A stretch of DNA of 64,000 bases from Amycolatopsis jejuensis (GCF_000717335.1 NZ_JNYZ01000002.1:248001-312000), one strand, 5' to 3'; numbered from the stretch's first letter, positions 6,524 through 15,312 are shown. Numbers and translations are program-made. The notes: generated by a model from the sequence alone, not told the origin.

Positions 6524-8710
6524 GTGAGCGAACCGTTGGTCATGAAGCCAGCCGATGATCTGTCTGACGCCACGCCAGGTGCCTGGTTGGCCGCGGTCGG
6601 CGGGGGACGTGCAGTTCCCGCTGTTACGGCGAAGGCCTTATCTCCGGACAAAGCGTTGGAACAAGAACTGCACACCGCGCTGCCGCCGCACGATGGGACG
6701 GCGCGGGACTGCGTAATACGGCTCGACGCTGTGCGCCAGCACTTCTGGGCCACAGCGCACGCGACCCGCGACGACGTAGCTGCCGCGGTGGCGAGGCCTG
6801 AGCTTGCGCTGGCAATGGCTGTCGGCGGGGTATGGCGCCCGGTGCGCGGCTCGATCTCAAGTGTCGTCGAGCAGGTACGCGACCTGGGTCCTGGCGCAAT
6901 GGCGTTCGTGCTGACCAAGACTCCCGGCGGCGAACCCCACGGCGTTGTGCTGCGCAACCACGACGGCACCGTGCGGTGGATCGAAACCCAGGCCCCGGCG
7001 GGTTCCCGGGTGCGGACTACGCCGCCGCTGCTGGTCGATGCCCGGGTGCTCGTGGTTGCCCCGGCGGGCCGGGCGGTGGCGCCGTCCGCGGAACCGTCCG
7101 GCTCCGTGGACGGGCTTCTGCACCCCAGCACCGATTCCCGCTACGGGTGGCATTTCCCGCGGCGGTCCGGCGGCCACCCGACTCCCGCGCCGACCGGCTC
7201 GATGTTCTCCTCCCCGGCACGGACGGTCCGCGCCACCGGCCCGGACGGGCAGCCGATCACGGTGCCGCTGAGCGACATCGTCTGCCAGGTCATGCCAGGG
7301 ACGGCGCCAGGTGTCACGTTCACCCGTAACCACCGCTTCCAGCTCACCGGCCGCCACGACATCGCGATCACGACGCTGCCCGGCGAGACTGTGCACGATG
7401 CCGTGCGGCGTACCCACCGGCCCCGGCCACGACTGCGGCTCGACGGGGACTTCCACGTGCACGCCGAGGGCGGCCGGGACGGGTTCGTGGTACCGCTGCG
7501 TGACGGGACCCACGCAACCCTCCAGCCACGCGAGTTCGCCACGGTCCTCTCCTCCGTCGAACCGTTGCGGGCCTGGTACCAGGCCAATCCCCGCCTTACC
7601 GTCGTGCTGCTCTCCTCCGGAGATCACGACGCGAAGAACACCGGCCGCGGCCTGTCGCGGGAGGGGATGACCGTGTCCGTGCTGACCAACAACGGCCCGT
7701 TGTCCCAGTTGGGCGACGGGCGTTTCGGCGTCGACGACAACCGCGGCTGGAGCATCCACCTGCCCGGCCCACGGCCCCGGGGCTGGTACTGGCCGGAGCA
7801 TCGGCTGCTCGGCGTCTACTCTCGCGGCAACGTCGGCAACATCGCGTTCTTCGAGACACACCTGCCGGCGGCCAGGTACATCCCCGATGCCGACCCCGGT
7901 GCCGAGGTCCCGCTGCAGGGCAAGAACCGGCACGGCGAGGTGGTCGACTTCTTCCCGCACGAGGTCGCCCACGTCGGCCTGACCAGCGCCGGGACCACGC
8001 GCATCAACGGCATCGACCTCACCGGCGACCACGAAGAGCTGCTGTGGGACATGGTGGCCAACCTCGACCGGATGACCCACGTCGTACGGACCTTTCCCGG
8101 CGAGACCGGCCGCCACGTCCGCCGCTCCGAGCGGGACCGGCTGCACGTACACGACCCGGACCGCCGTCTCGTGCCGGTGCCGTGGCAGCCGGGCACACCC
8201 AACGCGATCATCGCGCACGGCCACTCGCGTGCCGTGCGCATCACGATCGAGCGCGGTGGCAACGAAACCCACCTCAGTGTCAGCGGCGACACCCTGGTCG
8301 GCCTGCTGGTGCAACTGCCGCAGTTCCAGCAGATGTACGCCGCAAACCCGCACAGCCGGTTCCTGCTGATCATCTGCGGCACCGGCGAGGACGGCGCACG
8401 CGTACTCACGTCGGCGGTGCAAGCGGCTCGGTACCTCACCCTGCCCAACACCTTCATCGGTGCCCGCAGCGACATCGTCGTGTACAGCCAGAGAACCGGA
8501 CCGCTGCTGTCCGTCACCGACAACGCGGGTTTCACGGTCAGCTCCCTCGTTCACGGCCGCGAGGTCACGAAGATCCACGGCCGCTACCCGGAGCCCGAGT
8601 CACATGAAGAGCGCTTCGCCCGGGAGTTCCGCGCCCTCGTGAACGCATCCGGCCGCGGCGTCCAAGAAACTTCGGAGGCGGGTGTCGAATCGCGGCGAGG
8701 GCGTTCGTAG
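6524..8710 (+). CDS. Toxin-like protein: papain-fold domain plus two caspase-like repeats
   Basis: A 728-residue protein without signal peptide. Residues 55-160 resemble the Tox-PL papain-like domains of actinobacterial polymorphic toxins: Cys63 in RDCVIRLDAVRQHFW, His139 in PHGVVLRN, then VRWIETQ. Two related segments follow. Repeat 1 (about 305-375) has HVHAEGG and LRAWYQANPRLTVVLLSSG. Repeat 2 (about 560-630) has AHGHS (His565, His567) and FQQMYAANPHSRFLLIICGTG (Cys618). The H-G and C-G pattern is that of caspase-like peptidase folds; in repeat 1 the Cys is replaced by Ser364/365. It may be a fragment of a giant toxin protein now standing alone. Start GTG 6524 or ATG 6542. Fold calls are inference from motifs. 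Confidence 0.7.
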   Translation: MSEPLVMKPADDLSDATPGAWLAAVGGGRAVPAVTAKALSPDKALEQELHTALPPHDGTARDCVIRLDAVRQHFWATAHATRDDVAAAVARPELALAMAVGGVWRPVRGSISSVVEQVRDLGPGAMAFVLTKTPGGEPHGVVLRNHDGTVRWIETQAPAGSRVRTTPPLLVDARVLVVAPAGRAVAPSAEPSGSVDGLLHPSTDSRYGWHFPRRSGGHPTPAPTGSMFSSPARTVRATGPDGQPITVPLSDIVCQVMPGTAPGVTFTRNHRFQLTGRHDIAITTLPGETVHDAVRRTHRPRPRLRLDGDFHVHAEGGRDGFVVPLRDGTHATLQPREFATVLSSVEPLRAWYQANPRLTVVLLSSGDHDAKNTGRGLSREGMTVSVLTNNGPLSQLGDGRFGVDDNRGWSIHLPGPRPRGWYWPEHRLLGVYSRGNVGNIAFFETHLPAARYIPDADPGAEVPLQGKNRHGEVVDFFPHEVAHVGLTSAGTTRINGIDLTGDHEELLWDMVANLDRMTHVVRTFPGETGRHVRRSERDRLHVHDPDRRLVPVPWQPGTPNAIIAHGHSRAVRITIERGGNETHLSVSGDTLVGLLVQLPQFQQMYAANPHSRFLLIICGTGEDGARVLTSAVQAARYLTLPNTFIGARSDIVVYSQRTGPLLSVTDNAGFTVSSLVHGREVTKIHGRYPEPESHEERFAREFRALVNASGRGVQETSEAGVESRRGRS

Positions 8711-8763
8711 CGGGGGTGAGGCCGCCTGCCGAAGGGCGGCACCGGCACGGAGGAACCGCGATC

Positions 8764-9375
8764 ATGAAACTGACGACGATGACCCAGATGACACTCGACG
8801 GCGTGGTGCAGGGCAACGGCGGCGCGTCGGAGGAGGACCGCCGGAACGGATTCGTCCGCGGCGGCTGGGCCCTCGGGAAAGGCGATGACGACACGACGTC
8901 CTTCATCAAGGACACCTACCGGCGCGCCGATGGATTCCTGTTCGGCCGGCGGACCTACGAGCTGTTCGCGAGCTCCTGGGGCGCGGGAGAGGTCCCCGGC
9001 TGGGAGGCCGTCACGCAGGCGCTGGCGACCCGGCCCAAGTACGTCGCCTCGACGACGCTCGCGGAACCCGCGTGGACGGGCACTTCTGTCCTGTCCGGCG
9101 ACCTCGCCGCGGCGATCGCGGAGCTGAGGGCCCGGCCCGGCGGCGAACTGCAGGTCCACGGCAGTGGCACGCTGGTCCGGTGGCTGCTGGAGAACGGCCT
9201 GGTCGACGAGATGACGGTGATCGTGGTCCCGGTGATCCTCGGCCAGGGCGCGCGGTTGTTCCCTGCCGCCGGTCCGGACCTTGCGCTGGACCTGGTCGCC
9301 TCGCGCGCCGACACGAAGGGCGTCACGATCCAGGTCTATCGTCCCGCCGGGCGCCCGCAGTACCCGGCCGCGTGA
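8764..9375 (+). CDS. Dihydrofolate reductase family protein (RibD C-terminal-like)
   Basis: A 203-residue protein of the DHFR/RibD-C superfamily, NADPH-dependent reductases of small heterocycles. Typical pieces are TLDGVVQGNG near the N-terminus, GFLFGRRTYELFASSW (about residues 57-72), KYVASTTLAEPAW, and the Rossmann-like LQVHGSGTLVRWLLENGLVDEMTVIVVPVILGQGARLF. The ATG at 8764 follows AGGAACC. Genes of this type are often next to YCII proteins, as here (9404-9727, 28 bases downstream), so a two-gene operon is likely. The physiological substrate is not known. Confidence 0.88.
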   Translation: MKLTTMTQMTLDGVVQGNGGASEEDRRNGFVRGGWALGKGDDDTTSFIKDTYRRADGFLFGRRTYELFASSWGAGEVPGWEAVTQALATRPKYVASTTLAEPAWTGTSVLSGDLAAAIAELRARPGGELQVHGSGTLVRWLLENGLVDEMTVIVVPVILGQGARLFPAAGPDLALDLVASRADTKGVTIQVYRPAGRPQYPAA

Positions 9376-9403
9376 TCAGGCCATCCTCGGAAAGGACCTT
9401 CGC

Positions 9404-9727
9404 ATGCAGTACCTGATTTCCGTACTCCACGACCAGCCGACCCTCGCCACTCCGGAAGAGGACGCGGCCATCGACGTGTTCAACGACCGGCTCCGCACCC
9501 AGGGACACTGGGTCTTCGCGGGCGGCCTCGCCGCTCCCGACACGGCCACCGTGATCGACAACCGCGCCGGGGCGGCGATCATGACCGACGGGCCCTTCCT
9601 GGAGACCAAGGAGTATCTCGCGGGCTTCTGGATCATCGAGGCAACCGACCTCGACGTCACGCTCCGGCTCGCAGCCGAGGGATCGAAAGCCTGCAACCGG
9701 AGGGTCGAGGTGCGCCCGTTCCTGTGA
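9404..9727 (+). CDS. YCII-domain (DGPF) protein
   Basis: A 107-residue single-domain protein of the YCII/DGPF family, ferredoxin-like small proteins named for a conserved motif that is present here as DGPFLETKEYLAGFWIIEA (about residues 63-81). The sequence MQYLISVLHDQ is the usual N-terminus. The ATG at 9404 has GGAAAGGA upstream. Family members are linked with ECF sigma factors or reductases; this one follows a DHFR-like gene. A second YCII gene lies at 23219-23539. No activity can be assigned. Confidence 0.9.
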   Translation: MQYLISVLHDQPTLATPEEDAAIDVFNDRLRTQGHWVFAGGLAAPDTATVIDNRAGAAIMTDGPFLETKEYLAGFWIIEATDLDVTLRLAAEGSKACNRRVEVRPFL

Positions 9728-9736
9728 CGCCAGCCC

Positions 9737-12373
9737 TCAGCCGTCCATCCGTTCGCCCACCTCGTCGCTGGCGAAGTCCTCGAAGTCCATGTTGGCGATG
9801 CCGAGGTTGCAGCTGATCTCGATGGCCGCGTTGGGCCGGACGCGGAACTGCGTTGCGAAGGCGTCCTCGTCCGGCCCGAAGGGTTCGCCGTCCCATTGGG
9901 TGGACACGGCAAGCAGCGGGTACTTCTCCGCTCGCATCGTGGTGGTGTCGGCGATGAAGATCGCTCCGGGCAGTTCGGGCATGGCCGCGCGGACAGCCTT
10001 GAGGATCCGCTCGGGGGGTACGCCGTCGTAGGCGGGCACGGAGATCAGGTACGGCTCCGGTTCGCTGTCGCCCCACGGTTCCCGGAGTTCGGCGAGCACC
10101 CGGTTCCAGGTGTAGTCGTCGGTGAAGTCGGTACGGATCACCAGCGGGCTCAGCTCGTCGCGATCGCCGATGACCAGGTGCGGCAGGTCGCTCCCGGGGT
10201 CGGGGGGCGCGACGGGCGCCGGTCGGGTGACCCCGCCCAGCAGGACGCCGCCGAGCTGAGCGGCGCTGGGTACCACCCCGGCGACCCGGAACAGCAGCTC
10301 GAAGCGGTGCGAGGGATGGACGCTCTCGGCCAGCGCGGCAGCCACCTCGGGTACCTTGGCGCCCTTCGCCCGGCGTGGCTGGTCCGCGAACTCGCTCACC
10401 AGCTTGCCGTGGTGGTGAAGGGTGAACCGCGTCCCGTAGCCGGCTCCACCGGACGGCGCCTGCAGAGCCGCGCACCACGGCCAAGGCGCCGGCGGAAGTT
10501 CGGCATCCTCGCTGAGCAGGATGACGTCCGGCCCCACCGCGATCGCGGCGGCGACGCTGCCGCCCGGCTGCTGCCGGAGTTCGCGCCAGGTACCGTGCAC
10601 CGCCGAGCCCGGCGCGACACCGACGCCTTCGAGCACCTCGGCAGGCGTGCTGTCTTTCACCACCGCAACGCAGAATCCCTGACCCTGCCCCGATAACGCG
10701 GCGAACCAGGCGGCCAGCGTTTCGTTGAGCGGCATGGCCGGCTCCCGCACTGCCCGCGAAGCGATCCGGGTCGAGCGGTTGACGGACGCCCAGACAACGG
10801 CCCCCGCCTCGTCCCGCAACTCTGCCGCTCCCCGGGCGACGACCAGCTCGCTGCCCGGCCCGGCGATGCGCTCCATTTCGGATCCGTCGAGGGCCAGCGT
10901 GCGGAGATAGCCGTCGGTGCCGAGTTCGAGGACGTTGTCACGATCGTAGAACCGGTCCAAATGCGAGGTGCGGCCCTTCACGATGCAGAAGAGGACGCGG
11001 CCGTCGTGAAAGAGCACGGTCGACCCGTCGTCGCTGGTGAGCGACTGCCCGGAGAGACTTTCGCCCGGGCGCATCGTCGATCCCCGGGCCACCGTGCGCA
11101 CCTCACCCGGAGCTGCGGGTACCTCGGGGATGCCGGAGCTCCACCGAACTCGGCCGTCGGCGTCGGTGAGCGCCAGCTCGCCGGTGTCGTGGAGGTCCAG
11201 CCGCTGCACGCCTTGCCATGCGGTGCCGGTACTCCACACCCGCTGGCCGTTGTGGTCCCACGCGACCAGGTCTCCGTCGGGGCCCAATGACAGCACGGAC
11301 GCCCGCTGCGCGTCCCAAACCCAGACGTATTCCCGGGTGAGGTTGTCCCGGATCGACAGCTGCGGGCTGTACACGCCGGCGAGAAACGTGAACCGGCCGG
11401 ACGGCGAGGTCAGGGATTCCATCGAGAGCTTGCCGCCGAGGGGAAGCCAGGAACCGCTGTGCTGCCCGGTTTGCTCGACCACGACGCCCTGGTACGCGAC
11501 GGGTGCCTGGCCCGCTTGCTGCCGGTATCCGGAGAATCCGCCGATGCCGGTGAGGAACCGGACGGCTTCGAGCTGCACATCCGGCGAGCCGTTGGTGGCG
11601 GTGATCTCCAGCCGGTAATGCGCGCAGGGTGCGGGCTCGGCGATCCGGTAGGTCCGGGATTGGTGCCGTCCGGGGAACGACTGCCCCGTGCGGACATCGA
11701 GGACCCGCCACTGTGCCCCGTCCGCCGAGCCACGCAGGACCCATGCCGCCGGGTCGCGATCGGGTGCATCGTTCGCCGACGTCAGCACATACCGGTCTGC
11801 CGGAACCGGTTCGGACAGATGGAAGTTCAGCCAAGCCCAGTCGTGGAAGGCAAGCCATTTGCTGCCCGACGGGTCCACGAGATTGGCCGCCACTTCGCCC
11901 GCGTCGCGATGCTCGGCGCTGGCCTGCACGGCGGTCACGAGACCGGTCACGTCCGGGTTGCCGGACGTGACCGCCGCGCGGAAGGCGACCGAACCCGCGT
12001 TGCCGGAGTGGTCGTGCCAGGTCACCCACCGGATGGCTGCCGAGCTGCCGTCGTCGATGAGCAGCCGCAACCGCTCTTCGGTCGTGACGAACTCGTAGCG
12101 GCTCTCGCCGTCCGGGCGGCCGGCGAGTTCGCCGCGGAGTTCCAGGAGGTCGCCGCCGGTGGTGCGGCGATGGCCGTAGCAGCCGGTCATGTCCGGGGAG
12201 AAGGCGAGCGCGCTCTGCGTACCGTCCTCGGTGACCCACGACAGCTGTGCCGGCACCCGGCTCACGCCGTCGTCCAGGCGTACGCGCAGCTCGGGTTCCG
12301 GCACCCACTGCTCCGCGTTGCGCCGCCACATCCGGAACGTGAACCCGGATGCCTCTTCCGATACTGGCCGCAC
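9737..12373 (-). CDS. Multidomain lectin-like protein: discoidin, bulb-lectin and DUF6924 domains
   Basis: An 878-residue protein. Roughly residues 125-275 form an F5/8 type C (discoidin-like) domain, with NLVDPSGSKWLAFHDWAWLNFHL and YRLEITATNGSPDVQLEAVRFL. Residues of about 300-490 contain two bulb-type (mannose-binding) lectin segments (LSMESLTSPSGRFTFLAGVYS; LSGQSLTSDDGSTVLFHDGRV) with the D-N-V-L/L-D-D-G style repeats. The last 150 residues (LVIRTDFTDDYTWNRVLAEL) match what I know as DUF6924. The GTG at 12373 has GAAGGAGGA four bases upstream, the best ribosome site in the region. No signal peptide or membrane segment is seen, so sugar binding would be intracellular or after unconventional export. 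Confidence 0.75.
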   Translation of the reverse strand: MRPVSEEASGFTFRMWRRNAEQWVPEPELRVRLDDGVSRVPAQLSWVTEDGTQSALAFSPDMTGCYGHRRTTGGDLLELRGELAGRPDGESRYEFVTTEERLRLLIDDGSSAAIRWVTWHDHSGNAGSVAFRAAVTSGNPDVTGLVTAVQASAEHRDAGEVAANLVDPSGSKWLAFHDWAWLNFHLSEPVPADRYVLTSANDAPDRDPAAWVLRGSADGAQWRVLDVRTGQSFPGRHQSRTYRIAEPAPCAHYRLEITATNGSPDVQLEAVRFLTGIGGFSGYRQQAGQAPVAYQGVVVEQTGQHSGSWLPLGGKLSMESLTSPSGRFTFLAGVYSPQLSIRDNLTREYVWVWDAQRASVLSLGPDGDLVAWDHNGQRVWSTGTAWQGVQRLDLHDTGELALTDADGRVRWSSGIPEVPAAPGEVRTVARGSTMRPGESLSGQSLTSDDGSTVLFHDGRVLFCIVKGRTSHLDRFYDRDNVLELGTDGYLRTLALDGSEMERIAGPGSELVVARGAAELRDEAGAVVWASVNRSTRIASRAVREPAMPLNETLAAWFAALSGQGQGFCVAVVKDSTPAEVLEGVGVAPGSAVHGTWRELRQQPGGSVAAAIAVGPDVILLSEDAELPPAPWPWCAALQAPSGGAGYGTRFTLHHHGKLVSEFADQPRRAKGAKVPEVAAALAESVHPSHRFELLFRVAGVVPSAAQLGGVLLGGVTRPAPVAPPDPGSDLPHLVIGDRDELSPLVIRTDFTDDYTWNRVLAELREPWGDSEPEPYLISVPAYDGVPPERILKAVRAAMPELPGAIFIADTTTMRAEKYPLLAVSTQWDGEPFGPDEDAFATQFRVRPNAAIEISCNLGIANMDFEDFASDEVGERMDG

Positions 12374-12471
12374 CGATCCTCCTTCGCCGATGCGCACCGA
12401 CCGTAAGGGCCCCGGATCGTGCATCCCACCGCCAGCGGCCGACGACTGCCGAACGGTGCACGGGAAGTGCC

Positions 12472-13587
12472 CTATCCGGCAAACCGGGCGACGAAACCGT
12501 CGGGTGCGTTCTCGCCGAACATGACATCCTGCATCTCGTTGCTTTCGGCGACGATGGCGGCGGCGCGGGGGAACATCGCCTGTTCGTACTCGGCGAGGGC
12601 CGCCTCGACGTCGTCCGGATACGCGGCGAGGGCCTTGCCGAGTTCTGCGCCGTCGAGCATGGCGAGATTGGCGCCTTCGCCGTTCGGGGGAGCGAGGTGC
12701 GCGGCATCGCCGACCAGCGTCACGCCGGGTACGCGTTCCCACCGATGCCCGGCCGGTAACGTGTAGTGCGGGCGGAAGACCGGCGTGGTGTCGCTTTCGG
12801 TGATCAGTGCGGTCAGTTCCGGCGCCCATCCGTCGAACTCCGCCACGACGCGCGCAGCAACGGCAGCCGGGTCGGTGAAATCGATCGCAGCAAACCAATC
12901 CAGCGGCCGGACGAGCACGACGTACGCGTGCAGGGTCCCGCCTGTCTCGCGGTGCGCTTGGATCGCCTTGCCCGGTGACGGCGTCATCAGTGAGCCGCCG
13001 CCGACGGCTTTCGCGGTTGCGGGGTGGCGGTTGTCGGAGTCGTAAAGGTAGGTCTCGACGAACGCCGAGCCCGCGTATGCCGGCTCCGCAGCCGAGACCA
13101 GTGACCGCACCCGCGACCACGCGCCGTCTGCCCCGACCAGCAACGGCGTGGTGACCGTGCAGCCGTCGGCGAAGGTCACTTCGTAGCCTTCGCCGAGCGC
13201 GCGGACAGCGGTGGCCTTGTGTCCCCAGTGGACGGTGCCGTCCGGGAGCGAGTCGATCAGCAGCTGCCGCAGCTCGCCGCGCTGGACTTCGGGGCGGCTC
13301 CCGGTGCCGTCGTCGGGCTGTTCGAGAAGCACGGTGCCGTCGCGGTTCAGGATCCGGAGTTCTTCCCGCCCTTCGAGGACCAGGCCGCGGAATTCGGCGG
13401 TCAGCCGGGCGGCTTCGACGGCGAGCTGACCGTTGTAGTCGTGGATGTCGAGCATGCCGCCCTGCGTGCGCGCGGACGGCGACGGTTCGGCCTCGTGGAC
13501 GGTCGCCGGAATGCCGTGGACGTGCAGGACGCGGGCGAGGACGAGACCGCCGAGCCCGGCGCCGACGATCGTGACGGGTGTGGGCAT
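12472..13587 (-). CDS. FAD-dependent monooxygenase (TetX-like), full length
   Basis: A 371-residue class A flavoprotein monooxygenase. It has the N-terminal dinucleotide motif VTIVGAGLGGLVLARVL (residues 4-20), the DG motif VGADGAWSRVRSLV (about 160-173), and the second FAD motif GVTLVGDAAHLAPPNGEGANLAMLDGAELG (about 292-321). It belongs with the tetracycline-destructase-like group that hydroxylates aromatic or polyketide substrates with NADPH and O2; the substrate here is unknown. A shorter paralogue lies just upstream on the same strand (13724-14545), about two thirds identical by eye over shared parts. The intact middle domain here makes this the functional copy of the pair. Confidence 0.88.
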   Translation of the reverse strand: MPTPVTIVGAGLGGLVLARVLHVHGIPATVHEAEPSPSARTQGGMLDIHDYNGQLAVEAARLTAEFRGLVLEGREELRILNRDGTVLLEQPDDGTGSRPEVQRGELRQLLIDSLPDGTVHWGHKATAVRALGEGYEVTFADGCTVTTPLLVGADGAWSRVRSLVSAAEPAYAGSAFVETYLYDSDNRHPATAKAVGGGSLMTPSPGKAIQAHRETGGTLHAYVVLVRPLDWFAAIDFTDPAAVAARVVAEFDGWAPELTALITESDTTPVFRPHYTLPAGHRWERVPGVTLVGDAAHLAPPNGEGANLAMLDGAELGKALAAYPDDVEAALAEYEQAMFPRAAAIVAESNEMQDVMFGENAPDGFVARFAG

Positions 13588-13624
13588 GAGGGCTCCTCGG
13601 GTAGCTGTCTGGTGTGTCGTTTCA

Positions 13625-13657
13625 AGCGCCTCGCCGCCGGTCCGGGGGTGAGGCGCT
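13625..13657. other. 8-bp hairpin between the paired monooxygenase genes
   Basis: AGCGCCTC at 13625-13632 pairs perfectly with GAGGCGCT at 13650-13657 across a 17-base loop. It sits after the stop of 13724-14545 and before the start of 12472-13587 on the minus strand. It could act as a weak terminator or leader structure; no U-run follows. Confidence 0.35.
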
Positions 13658-13723
13658 GATCATCAATCGGATGCTTCGGGAGCGTTGACCCTCCGTTATG
13701 GATGGTCAGCAGGCCAGGGCGAC

Positions 13724-14545
13724 CTATGTCGCGGGGACGAATTCGGCGAGCATGCCCTCCGGTGCGTCGGGGCCGTACATCTGCTGTTGCAGGCGCGCGC
13801 CCTCAGCTGCGGTTTTCGCGCCGCGCGGGAACATTGCTTGCTCGTACTCGGCGAGCGCGGCCTCCACGTCGCCGGGATGCGTGGCGAGCGCGATCCCCAG
13901 TTCGGCGCCGTCGAGCATGGCCAGGTTCGCGCCTTCACCGTTCGGTGCGGCGAGGTGTGCGGCATCGCCGATGAGGGTCACGCCCGGTACTCGGTCCCAT
14001 TGATGTCCGATCGGCAGGCCGTAATGCGGCCGGAGGGCAGGTGAGGTGTCGCTTCCGGTGATCAGGGTGGTCAACGCCGTCGACCAGCCCTCGTAGCCGA
14101 CCAGCAGGTTCGTCGTGACTGTGATGCCGTCGGCGAAAGCGACCTCGTAGCCCTCGGCCACCGCGTGTACACCACTGACCTTGTGTCCCCAGTGGACAGT
14201 GCCCTCCGGCAGCGAGTCGATCAGCAGCTGCCGCAGCTCGCCGCGGTGCACTTCGGGACGGCCGCCGGTGCCGTCATCGGGCCGGTGGAACAACACCGTC
14301 CCATCCCGGCGCAGGAGCCGCAGTTCTTGCCTCCGGTCCAGGACCAGGTTGCGGAATTCGGCGGTCAGCCGGGCGGCGTCGACAGCGAGCTGGCCGTTGT
14401 GGATGTCGAGCAGGCCGCCCTGCGCGCGGGAGGCCGGGGACGGTTCGGCCTCGTAGACCGCGGCCGGGATGCCACGGACGTGCAGGACGCGGGCGAGGAC
14501 GAGACCGCCGAGCCCGGCGCCGACGATCGTGACGGGCGTGGTCAT
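13724..14545 (-). CDS. FAD monooxygenase paralogue with in-frame internal deletion
   Basis: A 273-residue copy of the neighbouring monooxygenase. The N-terminal FAD motif (VTIVGAGLGGLVLARVLHVRG) and the C-terminal GVTLIGDAAHLAAPNGEGANLAMLDGAELG are kept. The middle is missing: LLVG is followed directly by YEGWSTALTTLITGS, whereas the paralogue has about 98 more residues there, including the DG motif and the substrate-domain beta sheet. The frame is intact, so it is still translated in principle, but oxygenase activity is doubtful. The ATG at 14545 is divergent from a TetR gene across a perfect palindrome. It may be decaying, or keep a flavin-binding role. Confidence 0.8.
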   Translation of the reverse strand: MTTPVTIVGAGLGGLVLARVLHVRGIPAAVYEAEPSPASRAQGGLLDIHNGQLAVDAARLTAEFRNLVLDRRQELRLLRRDGTVLFHRPDDGTGGRPEVHRGELRQLLIDSLPEGTVHWGHKVSGVHAVAEGYEVAFADGITVTTNLLVGYEGWSTALTTLITGSDTSPALRPHYGLPIGHQWDRVPGVTLIGDAAHLAAPNGEGANLAMLDGAELGIALATHPGDVEAALAEYEQAMFPRGAKTAAEGARLQQQMYGPDAPEGMLAEFVPAT

Positions 14546-14572
14546 GACACGGCTCCTTCGAGAGTTCTGGTA

Positions 14573-14595
14573 CGCCGTTCCATCGTGGAACGGCG
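14573..14595. promoter_or_regulatory. 23-bp perfect palindromic operator
   Basis: Ten-base arms (CGCCGTTCCA and TGGAACGGCG) surround a TCG centre in the 74-base divergent spacer between the truncated monooxygenase and a TetR gene. A GATATGT box follows at 14601, a plausible -10 for the TetR gene. The site is most likely bound by that TetR protein. Confidence 0.8.
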
Positions 14596-14619
14596 CTCCA
14601 GATATGTCAAGATGGGCAC

Positions 14620-15312
14620 ATGACAACGCGAACGCGCCGGGAGCAACGGCGCACCAAGGCGCTTTCCCGGGAGCGGATCGTCGAAGCGGCGGTGGAACTG
14701 CTGGACGCGGTGGGCGAGCGCGGCCTGACGTTCCGGGTGCTCACCGAACGTCTCGCCACCGGGCCCGGGGCGATCTACTGGTACGTCGCGAACAAGGGTG
14801 AGCTGCTGGTCGCCGCGACCGAGGCAGTGGTGGCGGACGCGCTGGCGGAGCCGAAGGGGTCGCCGCGGGAGCAGACGCACGCGGTCGCGCTGGGACTGTT
14901 CGCCGCGATCGACGCGCATCCGTGGCTTGCCACGCAGTTGCTGCTCCAGCAGTCCGGCAACCCGGGCGGACCGGTGACGCCGCGGATCCTCGAAAGCCTC
15001 GGCCGCCGGGTCCGCGCCCTCGGAGTGCCCGAGCGGCACTGGTTCACGGCGACGTCCGTGCTGATGCACTACGTGCTGGGCGCGGCCGCGCAGAACGCGG
15101 CGAACAGCCAGGTGACCGAGCCGGACGCGAACCGGGCCGAATTCCTCGCCGCCACCGCCGAAGCGTGGGAGAAGCTGGATCCCGTCGGGTACGAGACGAC
15201 CCGGGCGATGGCGGGCCAGATGCGTGAGCACGACGACCGCGAGCAGTTCCTCGCCGGGATCGACCTGGTCCTCGCCGGCATCACCGCGCAGTACCCGGGC
15301 AGTCCGGAGTGA
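14620..15312 (+). CDS. TetR-family transcriptional regulator
   Basis: A 230-residue repressor. The DNA-binding part has the pattern SRERIVEAAVELLDAVGERGLTFRVLTERLATGPGAIYWYVANKGELL (about residues 16-63), with the AIYWYVANKGEL recognition-helix region typical of the TetR subgroup that has a long C-terminal ligand domain. It is divergent from the deleted monooxygenase gene over a 23-bp palindrome and presumably represses it and itself. Its stop overlaps the GTG start of a tyrosine recombinase gene (GTGA at 15309-15312), an unusual partner, so both may be expressed from one promoter. Confidence 0.9.
   Translation: MTTRTRREQRRTKALSRERIVEAAVELLDAVGERGLTFRVLTERLATGPGAIYWYVANKGELLVAATEAVVADALAEPKGSPREQTHAVALGLFAAIDAHPWLATQLLLQQSGNPGGPVTPRILESLGRRVRALGVPERHWFTATSVLMHYVLGAAAQNAANSQVTEPDANRAEFLAATAEAWEKLDPVGYETTRAMAGQMREHDDREQFLAGIDLVLAGITAQYPGSPE

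Noticed and set aside
6309..6527. 72-codon frame overlapping the GTG of the toxin-like gene
   Set aside because: GC at third codon positions is far below that of real genes here, there is no ribosome site, and the product is Arg-rich without any recognisable pattern.
12373..13120. N-terminal extension of the lectin-like protein (1127-codon frame)
   Set aside because: The extension runs antisense-in-frame through the monooxygenase gene on the same strand in another frame; a strong GAAGGAGGA site supports the GTG at 12373.
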